The notes below the pieces were generated by a model. It was not told the DNA's origin. It saw only the letters and a program-made list of their open reading frames with translations, and ran no database searches. Positions 48,980 to 57,313 of a stretch of 64,000 bases of DNA are shown here, piece by piece. Each line of letters opens with the position of its first letter. The stretch's first letter is position 1. The DNA comes from Pseudoalteromonas fuliginea (GTDB lineage: Bacteria > Pseudomonadota > Gammaproteobacteria > Enterobacterales > Alteromonadaceae). The position numbers and the translations under genes are program-made. Location of the stretch: NCBI RefSeq assembly GCF_000690055.1, contig NZ_JJNZ01000001.1, positions 1-64,000 on the forward strand, in the 5' to 3' direction.

Positions 48980-49351
48980 ATGAGTAAAAATATTCAACCT
49001 ACGCTCACATCCGCTGAATATGAATCAACACTGAAACGTTTGGAAAGGTTTAGTCATTTTACAGATAGCAGCATTGGCATTCCTTTTACTAAATTTAATA
49101 TAGGTTTGGAGGCTGTGATTGGCTTAGTCCCTGTTATAGGTGATGCCGCAGGGCTAATTTTATCAAGCTATGTGCTTATAGAAGCGCAGCGTTTAGGTGT
49201 GAGTAAACGTATAAAGACTAAGATGATCATTAATATGCTCATTGATTTTGTGGGCGGCTTAGTGCCATTTTTTGGCGATATATTTGATGCGTTTTTTAAA
49301 GCAAATACGCGTAACACCTGCTTGTTAAAAAATCATATCAAAAAAATATGA
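48980..49351 (+). CDS. DUF4112 protein
   Basis: 123 residues with the family's duplicated motif: GLEAVIGLVPVIGDAAGLILSS and, later, IDFVGGLVPFFGDIFDAFFKA. Two hydrophobic hairpins suggest membrane association. Function unknown. The gene stands alone. Confidence 0.88.
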   Translation: MSKNIQPTLTSAEYESTLKRLERFSHFTDSSIGIPFTKFNIGLEAVIGLVPVIGDAAGLILSSYVLIEAQRLGVSKRIKTKMIINMLIDFVGGLVPFFGDIFDAFFKANTRNTCLLKNHIKKI

Positions 49352-49716
49352 AATTAACTTAATATAGTATTCAGAATATGAGCTTCGCGTTGAAGCTGTT
49401 TATATTAAAAATTTAAATAAAATTGATAACTTTTCTTACGTATTGTCCATTCACTTGCCTGTAACATATTGGCAGCAAAATGTAGCGGCTATTCCTAAGA
49501 CGTAATCATAAACGATTAGTTTTTTACAAAAAAATATACACAACTTATAGAATAAATCGTCAATGTTTAGAAGTTTTTCTCATTAATGAGTTTATTTTTT
49601 CGCAATTGATTTATTAAACTCTTCAACAAGGGTTATTTTGAGGAATTATCTTCATATCAAGCAATGCTAAAGTGGTTTATATTCATCAATAGATGAATTA
49701 ATAAGCAGAGAGCATT
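49352..49716. other. 365-base gap before the efflux operon
   Basis: AT-rich, no reading frame worth naming. It should hold the promoter of the TetR-led operon; the only marked structure is the inverted repeat at 49681-49698. Confidence 0.5.
49681..49698 (+). promoter_or_regulatory. Candidate TetR-type operator
   Basis: ATTCATC-AATA-GATGAAT is a perfect 7-base inverted repeat, 19 bases before the tetR-family start. Regulators of this family usually bind such palindromes in their own promoter. Assigned by position only. Confidence 0.5.
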
Positions 49717-50394
49717 ATGACAGCCAAAGCAGGCAGACCCAAACAAGATGACCCTAACCAAGAATCAGCCAGACAAAGCCTGATTGACGCCGCCAAAATT
49801 TGTTTTTCAGAAAAAGGGTTTGATAGCGTTTCAACGCGAAAGATAGCTAAAGAAGCGAATGTAGACGCTGCAATGATTCGCTATTATTTTGGTTCAAAAG
49901 CAGGTTTGTTTGAAGCCGTAATGCAAGATACATTAGCGCCCGTGATAGCGCAATTTCAGCAAGATTTGACTCCAGATGCACAGCTCAACCCATTACGACT
50001 AATGCAGACCTATTACCGGATGATAGCAGCAACTCCGATGCTACCAAAACTGATTTTACATGTACTAGGGCAAAAGGATAATCCGCAAACTTTCGCTATT
50101 TTAACTAGTGTTTTTGATAACATTTTACGGTGTTCCGAAAGCTGGATAAAAGCATTTGAGCAGCAGGGTCACCTTAATCCAAACCTTAATACAGATTTTA
50201 TACGTTTAAGCTTTATGAGTTTAATGGTGTTTCCGTTACTAGCTCCTGAATATGTACAAAAGCAACTAGGTGTTGAGATAAGAGAACGCTGGTTAATGGG
50301 ACTGGCGGAACATAATCAGACTCTTTTAGAACAGGGGTTGTTTAACTTTCCAAATAACCAAAGTGATGACAATGAGGAGGGCGGATCATTATGA
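49717..50394 (+). CDS. TetR/AcrR-family regulator
   Basis: 225 residues. The N-terminal helix-turn-helix is typical: SLIDAAKICFSEKGFDSVSTRKIAKEA in two halves, then DAAMIRYYFGSKAGLFEAVM. The C-terminal ligand domain resembles that of regulators beside efflux genes. Its stop overlaps the next gene's ATG, so it leads and probably represses its own efflux operon, released by a drug or toxic solute. Confidence 0.92.
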   Translation: MTAKAGRPKQDDPNQESARQSLIDAAKICFSEKGFDSVSTRKIAKEANVDAAMIRYYFGSKAGLFEAVMQDTLAPVIAQFQQDLTPDAQLNPLRLMQTYYRMIAATPMLPKLILHVLGQKDNPQTFAILTSVFDNILRCSESWIKAFEQQGHLNPNLNTDFIRLSFMSLMVFPLLAPEYVQKQLGVEIRERWLMGLAEHNQTLLEQGLFNFPNNQSDDNEEGGSL

Positions 50395-51335
50395 AAATGT
50401 GCTTGTTATTGTTATTTATAGGTCAACTTTTTCTATCTGGTTGCGATACGCAAGATATTGATTATGCAATGGGAACTGTAGAGCGCGACAGAATTAAGCT
50501 TTCATCCCCTGCGTCAGAGCAGATTGTTGATATAAAGGTACACGAAGGGCTTGTTGTTCATCAAGGAGATATTTTATTACAGCTTGATACAGTGCGTGCG
50601 AATGCACTGGTTTCTCAACGAAATGCCGAACTAGCACAAGTAAGTGCGGCATTGAGTTTACTAAATGCTGGTACTCGTGTTGAGCAATTAAATGCGGCAA
50701 AAGCAGCCCTAGATGCTACACGTTCAGACAGTAAAGAAGCTCTGGATCAGTATCAACGTATTATTAAACTTTATAAAAACCATGCTGTTGGTACTGCTGA
50801 TATGGATGTAGCAAAAGCAAAGAGAAATAGTACCAAAGCTAAACAAAATCTTGCTCATGCGCAGTGGTTAGAGTTAAAAAATGGCGCGCGTCAGCAAGAT
50901 TTGTCACAAGCTCAGGCTCGAGTGGACGCTGCAAAATCGGCTTTATTATGGCAACAAAAAACAGCAGAAGACCTAACTATTAAAGCACCTGTCGATGGCA
51001 TTATTGACAGCCTACCTTGGTATAAAGGTGACCGTGTAATTACAGGGACGGAACTAATGAGTGTTTTAGCTATTGCTAAGCCTTATGCCAGAGTTTACTT
51101 ACCTGCATCAGCATTGATGAAGGTTAAGGTAGGTGATCCAATTGATGTATTTGCTGATGGAATTAATACACCTATTAAAGGACGAGTACGCAATATTCGT
51201 TCACAACCTGCCTACACTCCATTTTATGCTTTAAATGAACGCGATAGAGCGCGATTAATGTACTTGACTGATATTGATCTTTTGCAAGCAGAAAGCTTAC
51301 CCACAGGGCTTGCTGTTGAGGTGCATATACCATGA
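50391..51335 (+). CDS. HlyD-family adaptor lipoprotein of an ABC efflux system (YbhG-like)
   Basis: 314 residues. Lipoprotein signal MKMCLLLLFIGQLFLSGC, lipid on Cys18, whereas YbhG has a membrane anchor instead. Then a biotinyl-lipoyl half (VHEGLVVHQGDILLQLD), a long coiled-coil hairpin (about 75-185), the second lipoyl half (LTIKAPVDGIIDSLPWYKGD) and beta-barrel domain. It should join the inner-membrane ABC pump to an outer-membrane channel such as TolC. Overlaps both neighbours by four bases. Confidence 0.92.
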   Translation: MKMCLLLLFIGQLFLSGCDTQDIDYAMGTVERDRIKLSSPASEQIVDIKVHEGLVVHQGDILLQLDTVRANALVSQRNAELAQVSAALSLLNAGTRVEQLNAAKAALDATRSDSKEALDQYQRIIKLYKNHAVGTADMDVAKAKRNSTKAKQNLAHAQWLELKNGARQQDLSQAQARVDAAKSALLWQQKTAEDLTIKAPVDGIIDSLPWYKGDRVITGTELMSVLAIAKPYARVYLPASALMKVKVGDPIDVFADGINTPIKGRVRNIRSQPAYTPFYALNERDRARLMYLTDIDLLQAESLPTGLAVEVHIP

Positions 51336-52282
51336 GTAACTATGGAAATATTGTGTCTGAAACAGTTGAGCATGCAATACAAGCTAAAGGTTTAAGTAAA
51401 CGTTTTGGTGATAAACTAGCTGTGAATAAGCTCGATTTAAATATTCCAAAAGGAAGTATATATGGTTTTTTAGGACCTAATGGGTGTGGTAAGTCGACCA
51501 GTATTCGTCTATTAACCGGTTTATTAACGCCGACAGAGGGAGACGTTACTATTCTAGGAAAGCCATTATTAGGTAATGAAGAGTTGTTTAAAAAGCGTAT
51601 AGGTTATATGACGCAAAAATTTTCCTTATATGACACTTTAACAGTAGAAGAAAACTTAAATTTCGTTGGTTCAATTTACAGCTTTTCAAGACAGCGTAAG
51701 AAAGTTCGGGTTCAAGAGTTACTCCACTTATATGGCTTAGAACAACAGAAAAATCAATTTGCAGGCTCTATGAGTGGCGGACAGAAGCAACGTTTAGCAC
51801 TTGCTTGTGCAACTTTACATTCCCCTGAACTCTTATTTCTTGATGAACCAACTTCTGCTGTCGATCCTCAAAATCGACGTGAGTTCTGGGAGCGGTTATT
51901 TGATTTGTGTGATGTAGGAACCACTATTTTGGTATCTACGCATTACATGGATGAGGCCGAACGTTGTCATGCACTGGCTATCTTAGAACAAGGTAAAAAG
52001 CGCGCTGATGGTTCCCCTCAAACATTAATGGATGCAATGCCAGCGCATGTTGTCGAAGTAAGTGGAGACAAATTAAGAGAGTTAAAGCATACACTCATTA
52101 TAAACTCTAACGTCTTGTCAGCGGCTCAAATTGGTGCACACCTTAGAGTATTAGTAAAACATTGTGTACAAGACCCATTAACGTTTATAGCAAAATTTAG
52201 CAACAATCGAAAAGCACTAATCGTTCGCCCAAGTCTTGAGGATGTTTTTGTCGCCTGTACTGGAGGTAGAAATGTGGACTAG
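51332..52282 (+). CDS. ABC transporter ATP-binding protein (YbhF/DrrA-like)
   Basis: 316 residues, one nucleotide-binding domain: Walker A GPNGCGKST (48-56), signature MSGGQKQRL, Walker B LLFLDEPTS, switch His in VSTHYMDEAE. A C-terminal part with PSLEDVFVACTGG resembles drug-export ATPases. Unlike E. coli YbhF, which has two such domains, this protein has one, so it must work as a dimer. Confidence 0.94.
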   Translation: MSNYGNIVSETVEHAIQAKGLSKRFGDKLAVNKLDLNIPKGSIYGFLGPNGCGKSTSIRLLTGLLTPTEGDVTILGKPLLGNEELFKKRIGYMTQKFSLYDTLTVEENLNFVGSIYSFSRQRKKVRVQELLHLYGLEQQKNQFAGSMSGGQKQRLALACATLHSPELLFLDEPTSAVDPQNRREFWERLFDLCDVGTTILVSTHYMDEAERCHALAILEQGKKRADGSPQTLMDAMPAHVVEVSGDKLRELKHTLIINSNVLSAAQIGAHLRVLVKHCVQDPLTFIAKFSNNRKALIVRPSLEDVFVACTGGRNVD

Positions 52283-53402
52283 AATTTATGCGATTTTTAT
52301 TAAAGAATTAAAACAACTATCTAGAGACCGAATGACTTTTGCTATGATTTTGATGATCCCATTAGTACAACTAATGCTATTTGGTTATGCAATTAATACT
52401 GATGCAAGGCATATCCCGGTTGCGCTCGTGGATTTTAGCCAAACATCACAAAGCAGAGCCATTGAACAAGCAATTACGGCTACTCAATCGGTTAACTTTG
52501 TTGCACGATATAATTCAATCGAAGAAGCTGAGCAAGCAATTATACAAGGCAAAATTAAAGCGGTATTATATTTACCAAGTGATTTGACTCGGCGGCTATT
52601 TGATCATTCTCTTTATAATCATCAACAAATTAATTCGTCAATGACTAGACCTATTGGGCAATGGATAGTGGATGGTTCTGATACGGTTATTTCATCTGCA
52701 ATTAGAGGGCTACGTAATATGCCGTTGGATGAGATAAGTAATCGGCCTATTATTCAAAAGGCTCCCAGTTTTGCTGTGGTTCAGTATTTTAATCCAGAGC
52801 AAAGAACAGTAGTTAATATTGTTCCAGGTTTAGTGGCTGTTATTTTGACAATGACAATGATTTTGTTTACTTCATCGGCAATCGTTCGTGAACAAGAACA
52901 GGGAAATATGGAGTTTTTAATAACTACTCCGGTGCGGCCGATTGAGTTAATGGTTGGTAAAATAACTCCTTATGTGTTCGTTGGGTTGATACAAGTTGTT
53001 ATTATTTTAAGCGTTGGTTTTTGGGTTTTTTCTGTCCCAATTCATGGAGGGATACTTTCTTTGCTAGTAGGATCTATTTTATTTATTGCAGCAAGTTTAA
53101 CATTAGGGTTAATGATTTCAACGATAGCAAAAACGCAATTGCAAGCTATGCAAATGACTATATTTATTTTACTACCCTCTATTCTGCTATCAGGGTTTAT
53201 GTTTCCTTATGAGGCGATGCCTATTGTTGCACAATGGATTGCTGAGGCGCTTCCTGCAACTCACTTCATGCGAATTATCCGTGCTATTGTATTGAGAGAT
53301 GCAAGTATTTTAATATTAGAATATGATGCTATTTGGTTAGGGGTATTTGTCTTCGTTGGGTTAATTATTGCTTCATTGCGCTTTAATAAAACATTAGAAT
53401 AG
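52272..53402 (+). CDS. ABC-2 type permease (YbhR/YbhS-like)
   Basis: I use ATG 52272 (MWTRIYAIFIKELKQL) with GGAGG upstream; the longer frame reads through the ATPase end. 376 residues: one membrane helix, a large periplasmic domain (about 45-180), then five helices with MEFLITTPVRPIELMVGK and LLSGFMFPYEAMP motifs. Only one permease gene follows, so a homodimer is likely; the ybh operon of E. coli has two. Overlaps the ATPase gene by 11 bases. Confidence 0.92.
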   Translation: MWTRIYAIFIKELKQLSRDRMTFAMILMIPLVQLMLFGYAINTDARHIPVALVDFSQTSQSRAIEQAITATQSVNFVARYNSIEEAEQAIIQGKIKAVLYLPSDLTRRLFDHSLYNHQQINSSMTRPIGQWIVDGSDTVISSAIRGLRNMPLDEISNRPIIQKAPSFAVVQYFNPEQRTVVNIVPGLVAVILTMTMILFTSSAIVREQEQGNMEFLITTPVRPIELMVGKITPYVFVGLIQVVIILSVGFWVFSVPIHGGILSLLVGSILFIAASLTLGLMISTIAKTQLQAMQMTIFILLPSILLSGFMFPYEAMPIVAQWIAEALPATHFMRIIRAIVLRDASILILEYDAIWLGVFVFVGLIIASLRFNKTLE

Positions 53403-53565
53403 GGAAGTTTCTCCAGTACAATTATATGGATTCACATAATTAATCAATTCGTTCTACACAATAGAGTTTAGATGAGCACTTATGTATAGCTCTAATTGCT
53501 TTTTATGTCCCTGGTCCAGCTGTTTTGTAGTCATAATTATTTTTTATTAGTGCGTAAGCTCTCCT

Positions 53566-53640
53566 GACCGTTTTGTTAGTAAACGTAGTTAGTGCTGAAA
53601 ATAGCTGCTCGAGATAGATTTATTACCCAGAGTTCAGGTT
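53566..53640 (-). repeat. Dispersed repeat family 2, copy ii
   Basis: Read on the minus strand: AACCTGAACTCTGGGTAATA, AATCTATCTCGAGCAGCTAT, TTTCAGCACTAACTACG. It matches copy i with few changes. Confidence 0.65.
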
Positions 53641-53794
53641 AACTATTATGTTGTCAGGAAAAGGTGCTTTACATACTTGAAAAACATCTTTGCTAAATCA
53701 ATAGCCAGTACATTATGATATTTTAATTTACTTTTCTCTAGCTATGCACTTTTAATAGTAACTAGTCAGATTTATGCGTAAATAGCTAGTTCAT

Positions 53795-53865
53795 TGCAAG
53801 TAAATTCAATGCAGTTAGTCGAAAATAGTTGCTTGAGATAGATCTTTCCAGTGTTCAGGTTATTC
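53795..53865 (-). repeat. Dispersed repeat family 2, copy iii
   Basis: Read on the minus strand: AACCTGAACACTGGAAAGAT, CTATCTCAAGCAACTATTTT, CGACTAACTGCATTGAATTT. It includes the TTGAATTTACTT tail of copy i, missing in copy ii. It sits about 40 bases before the GST gene. Confidence 0.65.
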
Positions 53866-53902
53866 ATTTTCCCAAATATGTATTACTTAGTGAGAAATTT
53901 AA

Positions 53903-54550
53903 ATGCATTTATTTATTGGAAACAAAAATTACTCTAGTTGGTCGCTCCGAGCTTGGTATTTGATGAGTAAATTTAATATACCGTTTGAAGAAACCCAGCT
54001 GGTACTCGACACCCCCGACTTTTACAATGAACTAAAAAAGACCTTTGCTTTGCAAAAAGTTCCAGCGTTAATCGATGGTGATTTACAGGTTTGGGATTCA
54101 CTAGCAATTTGTGAATATATTAACGATGCTTACTTATCTGGCGCTGCATGGCCAAAATATATTACCCAAAGAGCTAAAGCGCGTGCGCTAAGCGCTGAAA
54201 TGCATTCAGGCTTTATGGCGTTGCGCAGCGAAATGCCAATGAATATAAGAGCTACCCGTAAAGTAGACCTATCGAGCGAAGCACTAAAAGACATAGCCCG
54301 TATAGACGAGATATTTGCACAGCAACAAGATGTGTTTCCAAATGAGTGGTTTTTTGGTGACTTTAGTATTGCTGATGCCATGTATGTGCCTGTTGTACTG
54401 CGCTTAAAAACCTATCAAATTACGTTATCGCCAGAGGCGCAACAATATTGTGACTTTGTTATGCGCTGCCCAGTATTGCAAGTATGGATCACTCAGGCAT
54501 TAACCGAAACCGATATTGTAGAGTGTGATGAAGCAGGAACGCCTGTATAA
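53903..54550 (+). CDS. Glutathione S-transferase family protein
   Basis: 215 residues with N-terminal thioredoxin fold: LFIGNKNYSSWSLRAWYLM (Ser of SSWSLR is the likely catalytic position, as in the YfcF/zeta-like types), KVPALIDGDLQVWDSLAICEY with the cis-Pro, and a helical C-terminal domain with FGDFSIADAMYVPV. Substrate unknown; detoxification role by family. Confidence 0.92.
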   Translation: MHLFIGNKNYSSWSLRAWYLMSKFNIPFEETQLVLDTPDFYNELKKTFALQKVPALIDGDLQVWDSLAICEYINDAYLSGAAWPKYITQRAKARALSAEMHSGFMALRSEMPMNIRATRKVDLSSEALKDIARIDEIFAQQQDVFPNEWFFGDFSIADAMYVPVVLRLKTYQITLSPEAQQYCDFVMRCPVLQVWITQALTETDIVECDEAGTPV

Positions 54551-54612
54551 TTATTATTTTTCATATGGCATGTTCTATGCCTTAAAATCATAAGTTTTAA
54601 ACTAGGCAGCTC

Positions 54613-55074
54613 ATGTATCTAAATCACCTAAGGTATGGCAATAAACCGATATCTACCAATACCTCAGTGACAATAGAGGCGATAGAGAATGCGCACTGGC
54701 GTTACTCGAGGCTTAAATACTTCCCTAATACGGTAATATTGGCTGATATAAAAAAGCAAAACTATGCCATTGACCCTCGGGCACTTTATGTTGATATTGA
54801 AGAGAAGTGCGAAAGTTGCTCTAAGGCATTTATTTTTTTTGCTCAAGAGCAGCAATATTGGTTTGAGGTACTTGATTTTTGGGTCGATTCACACTGTACA
54901 CGTTGTTTTGAATGCCGTAAGCATGCCAGATATATACTAACTTTACGTAAACGGTACGATATGTTAACTAGCTTAGCCAATAAAACCTCAAGCGAAAAAG
55001 CACAGCGTAAAGAACTTGCCAATACGCTTTACTGTTTTGGTATTATTAAAAATATCAATAAAGTGAAAGATTAA
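54613..55074 (+). CDS. Zinc-ribbon domain protein
   Basis: 153 residues. YVDIEEKCESCSKAFIFFA and HCTRCFECRKHARYI give two CxxC knuckles that should bind one zinc, the pattern of the probable zinc-ribbon family. The N-terminal 60 residues are unrecognised and the rest is basic. Function unknown. Confidence 0.75.
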   Translation: MYLNHLRYGNKPISTNTSVTIEAIENAHWRYSRLKYFPNTVILADIKKQNYAIDPRALYVDIEEKCESCSKAFIFFAQEQQYWFEVLDFWVDSHCTRCFECRKHARYILTLRKRYDMLTSLANKTSSEKAQRKELANTLYCFGIIKNINKVKD

Positions 55075-55130
55075 TCCGCTTATATTTTACTATCACGCCT
55101 TATTTTTACTTTAGTTGTAAAAGCCCGTAC

Positions 55131-55181
55131 AATTCGTCTCGTTTTTAGTGCGCTAATATGGCGCTGTAACCGAGACGAATT
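55131..55181 (+). other. Long stem-loop in the epmC leader
   Basis: AATTCGTCTCG and CGAGACGAATT pair perfectly over 11 bases; between them GCGC..GCGC can form an inner stem. The outer right arm ends 11 bases before the epmC start, covering the place of the ribosome site, of which none is otherwise visible. TTTTT follows the left arm. Confidence 0.55.
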
Positions 55182-55192
55182 AATCAATTTTT

Positions 55193-55747
55193 ATGCATCA
55201 AATAGCTGATCTAATTTCAATTTTTGAGCGCACTTTTTATCAAAGTCACAATACACGACTGATAAAAGGCGATTGTGAGCCTGTGTATTTACCAGCAACA
55301 GAGCAGGTGCCATATCACCAAGTTGTATTTGCGCATGGTTTTTATGCCAGTGCATTACATGAAATAGCACACTGGCTGGTGGCCGGTGATGCACGTCGGT
55401 TATTAGAAGATTACGGCTACTGGTACTGCCCAGACGGGCGCGACAAACAAAAACAAGCTGAGTTTGAAAAGGTAGAAATAAAGCCCCAAGCTATAGAGTG
55501 GTTATTAAGCACCGCAGCAGGGTTTAATTTTAATGTGTCGGTGGATAACTTAAACGGCGAGCAAACATGTCGGTTTGATTTTCAGCAGCGAGTACATGCA
55601 CGGGTATTATCGCTAATCGAAAATGGCTTTAACTCTCGTACAGAGTCACTTTTAAAAGCACTGTGTGATTTTTACAATACAACGTGGCCCTTAACAGCGC
55701 AGCAATTTAATTGGCAACATCCAAAGGAGCTTTGTAATGGCGTTTAA
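55193..55747 (+). CDS. epmC: Elongation factor P hydroxylase EpmC
   Basis: 184 residues, normal for YfcM/EpmC. HEIAHW at 56-61 with VVFAHGFYASALHEIAHWLVA context, then DYGYWYCPDGRDKQKQ and AAGFNFNVSVDNL. EpmC hydroxylates the beta-lysylated lysine of EF-P, an iron-dependent step. It overlaps the next gene by 11 bases and forms an operon with the ATP-NAD kinase family gene and yfcL. Confidence 0.93.
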   Translation: MHQIADLISIFERTFYQSHNTRLIKGDCEPVYLPATEQVPYHQVVFAHGFYASALHEIAHWLVAGDARRLLEDYGYWYCPDGRDKQKQAEFEKVEIKPQAIEWLLSTAAGFNFNVSVDNLNGEQTCRFDFQQRVHARVLSLIENGFNSRTESLLKALCDFYNTTWPLTAQQFNWQHPKELCNGV

Positions 55748-56885
55748 ATTAGGCTTAATTGTAAACCCTGTAGCAGGTTTAGGCGGCACAGTTGCCTTAA
55801 AAGGCAGTGATGGCGCGCACACAGCCGCTAAAGCAATTGAATTAGGTGCAGAGCCAAAAGCAAATAGCCGTACAAAAGCAGCGCTTGAGGTGCTATTACC
55901 TTATAAAGAACGCTTAACTATTTACACTGTTAACGGTGACATGGGTGAGCAAACAGCAAAAGCTTTGGGCTTTAATGTAGAGGTTGTATATAACACTGCA
56001 GCAATAACAACCGCAAATGACACAGAACAAGCAGCAAAAATACTTAAAAACTCTGGTGTTGATTTAGTCTTATTTGCCGGAGGCGACGGTACAGCACGTA
56101 ACATTTGCCATGCAATAGAGGATACCATTCCTGTACTTGGTATCCCCGCAGGTTGTAAAATTCATTCTGGTGTTTACGCTATTACGCCAAAGGCTGCAGG
56201 GCGCGTAGTCGAAATGTTGGTTAAGGGTGAGTTAGTTACCTTAGCCGATGCAGATGTAATGGATATAGATGAAGATGCTTTCAGGCAAGGCACAGTAAAA
56301 GCCAAACGCTACGGCGAAATGCAAACACCTAGCGAAGTACGCTATATGCAAGCGGTTAAAAATGGCGGTAAAGAAACCGACGAACTCGTACTTGCCGACA
56401 TTGCAGCGCATGTTGTATCGCAAATGGATGAAGACACATTTTATATTATGGGTAGCGGCTCAACGGTTGAAGCCATAATGGAAGAAATGGGTCTTGAAAA
56501 TACGTTACTTGGCGTTGATTTAATAAAAGATCAAACCTTAGTTGCCCAAGATTTAACGGCTAAGCAATTGCTTGAGCTTACACATGATCAAAGTACTAAG
56601 TTAGTCATTACGCTCATTGGCGGGCAAGGGCATATATTTGGCCGTGGTAACCAGCAATTGAGTCCTGTGCTTATACGCGCAATTGGCAAAGAAAATATTA
56701 TTGTAGTAGCAACAAAAACAAAACTACAAGCGCTTAATGGCCGCCCCCTTATTTGTGATACAGGCGATGGCGAATTAGATGATGAATTAACGGGTTATAT
56801 TAAAGTAACCACCGGATTTAACGACCATATTATGTATGCAGTAGGGCACCACAACATTGAAAATACAGGTGCTTTGCAAAACTAG
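55737..56885 (+). CDS. ATP-NAD kinase family protein
   Basis: 382 residues, AAAGGAG before ATG. LGLIVNPVAGLGGTVALKG at the N-terminus, LVLFAGGDGTARNIC (the GGDG motif of NAD and diacylglycerol kinases), and IPAGCKIHSGVYAITP. The C-terminal half, with TLIGGQGHIFGRGNQQLS, marks the longer AcoX-like/ATP-NAD kinase group rather than NadK itself. Probably phosphorylates NAD or a related metabolite; activity unproven. Confidence 0.9.
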   Translation: MAFKLGLIVNPVAGLGGTVALKGSDGAHTAAKAIELGAEPKANSRTKAALEVLLPYKERLTIYTVNGDMGEQTAKALGFNVEVVYNTAAITTANDTEQAAKILKNSGVDLVLFAGGDGTARNICHAIEDTIPVLGIPAGCKIHSGVYAITPKAAGRVVEMLVKGELVTLADADVMDIDEDAFRQGTVKAKRYGEMQTPSEVRYMQAVKNGGKETDELVLADIAAHVVSQMDEDTFYIMGSGSTVEAIMEEMGLENTLLGVDLIKDQTLVAQDLTAKQLLELTHDQSTKLVITLIGGQGHIFGRGNQQLSPVLIRAIGKENIIVVATKTKLQALNGRPLICDTGDGELDDELTGYIKVTTGFNDHIMYAVGHHNIENTGALQN

Positions 56886-56896
56886 GAGATTAATAA

Positions 56897-57172
56897 ATGA
56901 GTTTAGTGAACTATATCGATGCAGCCCAGCAGTACTTCGATGATTTAGTAATAAAAGCAACTGACGATGAGTTATTTGCAGGCGGCTATTTACGAGGCCA
57001 CTATGATCTTGCAGTAGGCTATGCCGAAGTAGAAAAGCTAACAATTAGTATCGATGAGCTAAACGAAACAGTAGAGCAAAGCTTAGTAAAAGCATATCGC
57101 AACGGCGAGCTTAACGAAGAAGACAAAACATTAGTTGCACGCTTGTGGGAAGAAGTTAAGGCCCTCGCTTAA
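56897..57172 (+). CDS. yfcL: YfcL family protein
   Basis: 91 acidic residues with FAGGYLRGHYDLAVGYAE, the family's central motif, and helical ends. AGGAG before the ATG. Function unknown; gene neighbours epmC in many gammaproteobacteria, as here. Confidence 0.9.
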   Translation: MSLVNYIDAAQQYFDDLVIKATDDELFAGGYLRGHYDLAVGYAEVEKLTISIDELNETVEQSLVKAYRNGELNEEDKTLVARLWEEVKALA

Positions 57173-57183
57173 CCCTAAGTGGC

Positions 57184-57220
57184 AAAAAACACGATTTGTT
57201 TATCACTATCGTGTTTTTTT
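57184..57220 (+). terminator. Terminator of the epmC-yfcL operon
   Basis: AAAAAACACGAT and ATCGTGTTTTTTT pair over 12 bases around TTGTTTATCACT, 12 bases after yfcL. Confidence 0.9.
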
Positions 57221-57313
57221 GTGCCCAAAACTTTTAAAGTAAATTTCAATGTTAATTTACTGTTTCATTTTTGTGGGGTATTGTTACTGAAATAAATTTT
57301 AGGAACAATAAGA

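Larger units (their letters stand above)
53403..53902. other. 500-base gap with repeat family 2 sequences
   Basis: Contains two copies of repeat family 2 in inverted orientation (listed separately) and no open frame worth naming. The efflux operon ends at its left and the GST gene begins at its right. Confidence 0.6.
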
